Source: Verrucomicrobia subdivision 6 bacterium (lineage in GTDB: Bacteria; Verrucomicrobiota; Verrucomicrobiia; Methylacidiphilales; Verrucolacustridaceae). From it: a DNA stretch of 12,842 nt. A program made the translations under genes and the position numbers. Under the pieces are notes generated by a model. That model saw nothing but the letters and a program-made list of their open reading frames with translations, was not told the origin of the DNA and searched no databases. Each line of letters opens with the position of its first letter. The stretch's first letter is position 1. The stretch covers positions 1-12,842 of the forward strand of contig CAMBGW010000020.1 in NCBI GenBank assembly GCA_945866245.1, given 5' to 3'. Shown piece by piece: positions 12,714 to 12,842 of the stretch.

Positions 12714-12842
12714 CTAGCTCTGCTGAAAATTCGCCCGCCAAAGGAGAAAAAAGCCGTACCCCTGTAGAATCAGATTCGGCATCCAAACGATCAACTCAGG
12801 ATAGGCTCCCCCCCGATTTTTCAGCCCTTCGGCCAAAAGAAT
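12714..12842 (-). CDS. LptF/LptG-like permease, C-terminal fragment (runs off right edge)
   Basis: The minus strand from the right edge is open for 42 codons to TAG at 12714-12716: ILLAEGLKNRGGAYPELIVW, then MPNLILQGYGFFLLWR and ANFQQS. The pattern of a small helix, G-x-x-P-x-L-x-x-W-x-P-N and a final hydrophobic helix ending in Arg matches the C-terminus of the YjgP/YjgQ family. These are inner-membrane permeases of the LptB2FG transporter, which extracts lipopolysaccharide for export. LptF and LptG cannot be told apart from this fragment. Most of the gene lies outside the window. Confidence 0.65.
   Translation of the reverse strand: MLLAEGLKNRGGAYPELIVWMPNLILQGYGFFLLWRANFQQS

Overview
The window looks like a chromosomal segment from a Gram-negative (diderm) bacterium, most probably a member of the Verrucomicrobiota. 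Diderm character follows from an Mla-type phospholipid transport operon, a partial LptF/LptG permease and many Sec signal peptides. The phylum is an inference from protein character (conserved C-terminal tail of the MCE protein, TPR-protease hybrid, YHS-like Cys protein, orphan integrase-N-like ORF) and was not tested by any search. No transposase, phage module or CRISPR array is visible.

Left part (1-7899, almost all minus strand). It opens with the N-terminal part of a secreted protein (1-243), followed by complete cobalamin-dependent methionine synthase metH (318-4025). A tRNA-Glu(TTC) lies on the plus strand (4160-4232), facing the end of a tight minus-strand operon. In transcription order that operon is HAD phosphatase, mlaE, mlaF, mlaD, ispD: membrane lipid transport followed by an isoprenoid-precursor enzyme, with ispD overlapping mlaD by 4 nt (GTGA).

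Middle (7965-10826, plus strand). Divergent from that operon is ruvB (Holliday-junction helicase), followed 21 nt later by an exported protein in which a trypsin-like serine protease domain sits between two blocks of TPR repeats.

Right part (10857-12131). Four very small exported cysteine-rich proteins are packed into about 1.3 kb: A (96 aa, 13 Cys, an internally duplicated CNECC unit), B (42 aa, nine Cys in a 21-residue mature peptide), C (101 aa, CCC motif) and D (110 aa, YHS/TRASH-like C...CC..C domain). C and B are co-directional. The RNA between them can fold so that the B ribosome-binding site pairs with the sequence around the C stop codon. A and B converge on a very strong minus-strand terminator. 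This looks like an undescribed extracytoplasmic metal or thiol handling cluster.

Far right (12164-12842). A stretch with no convincing long ORF can be folded by eye into a closed multi-hairpin RNA ending in a textbook intrinsic terminator. After a further SD-presenting hairpin comes an 80-aa ORF resembling only the N-terminal DNA-binding part of a tyrosine recombinase. A 12-bp hairpin then separates it from the C-terminal end of an LptF/LptG-like gene on the minus strand. The structured RNA plus its small ORF, and the Cys-rich cluster with its SD-sequestering RNA, are the two best candidates for new biology here.
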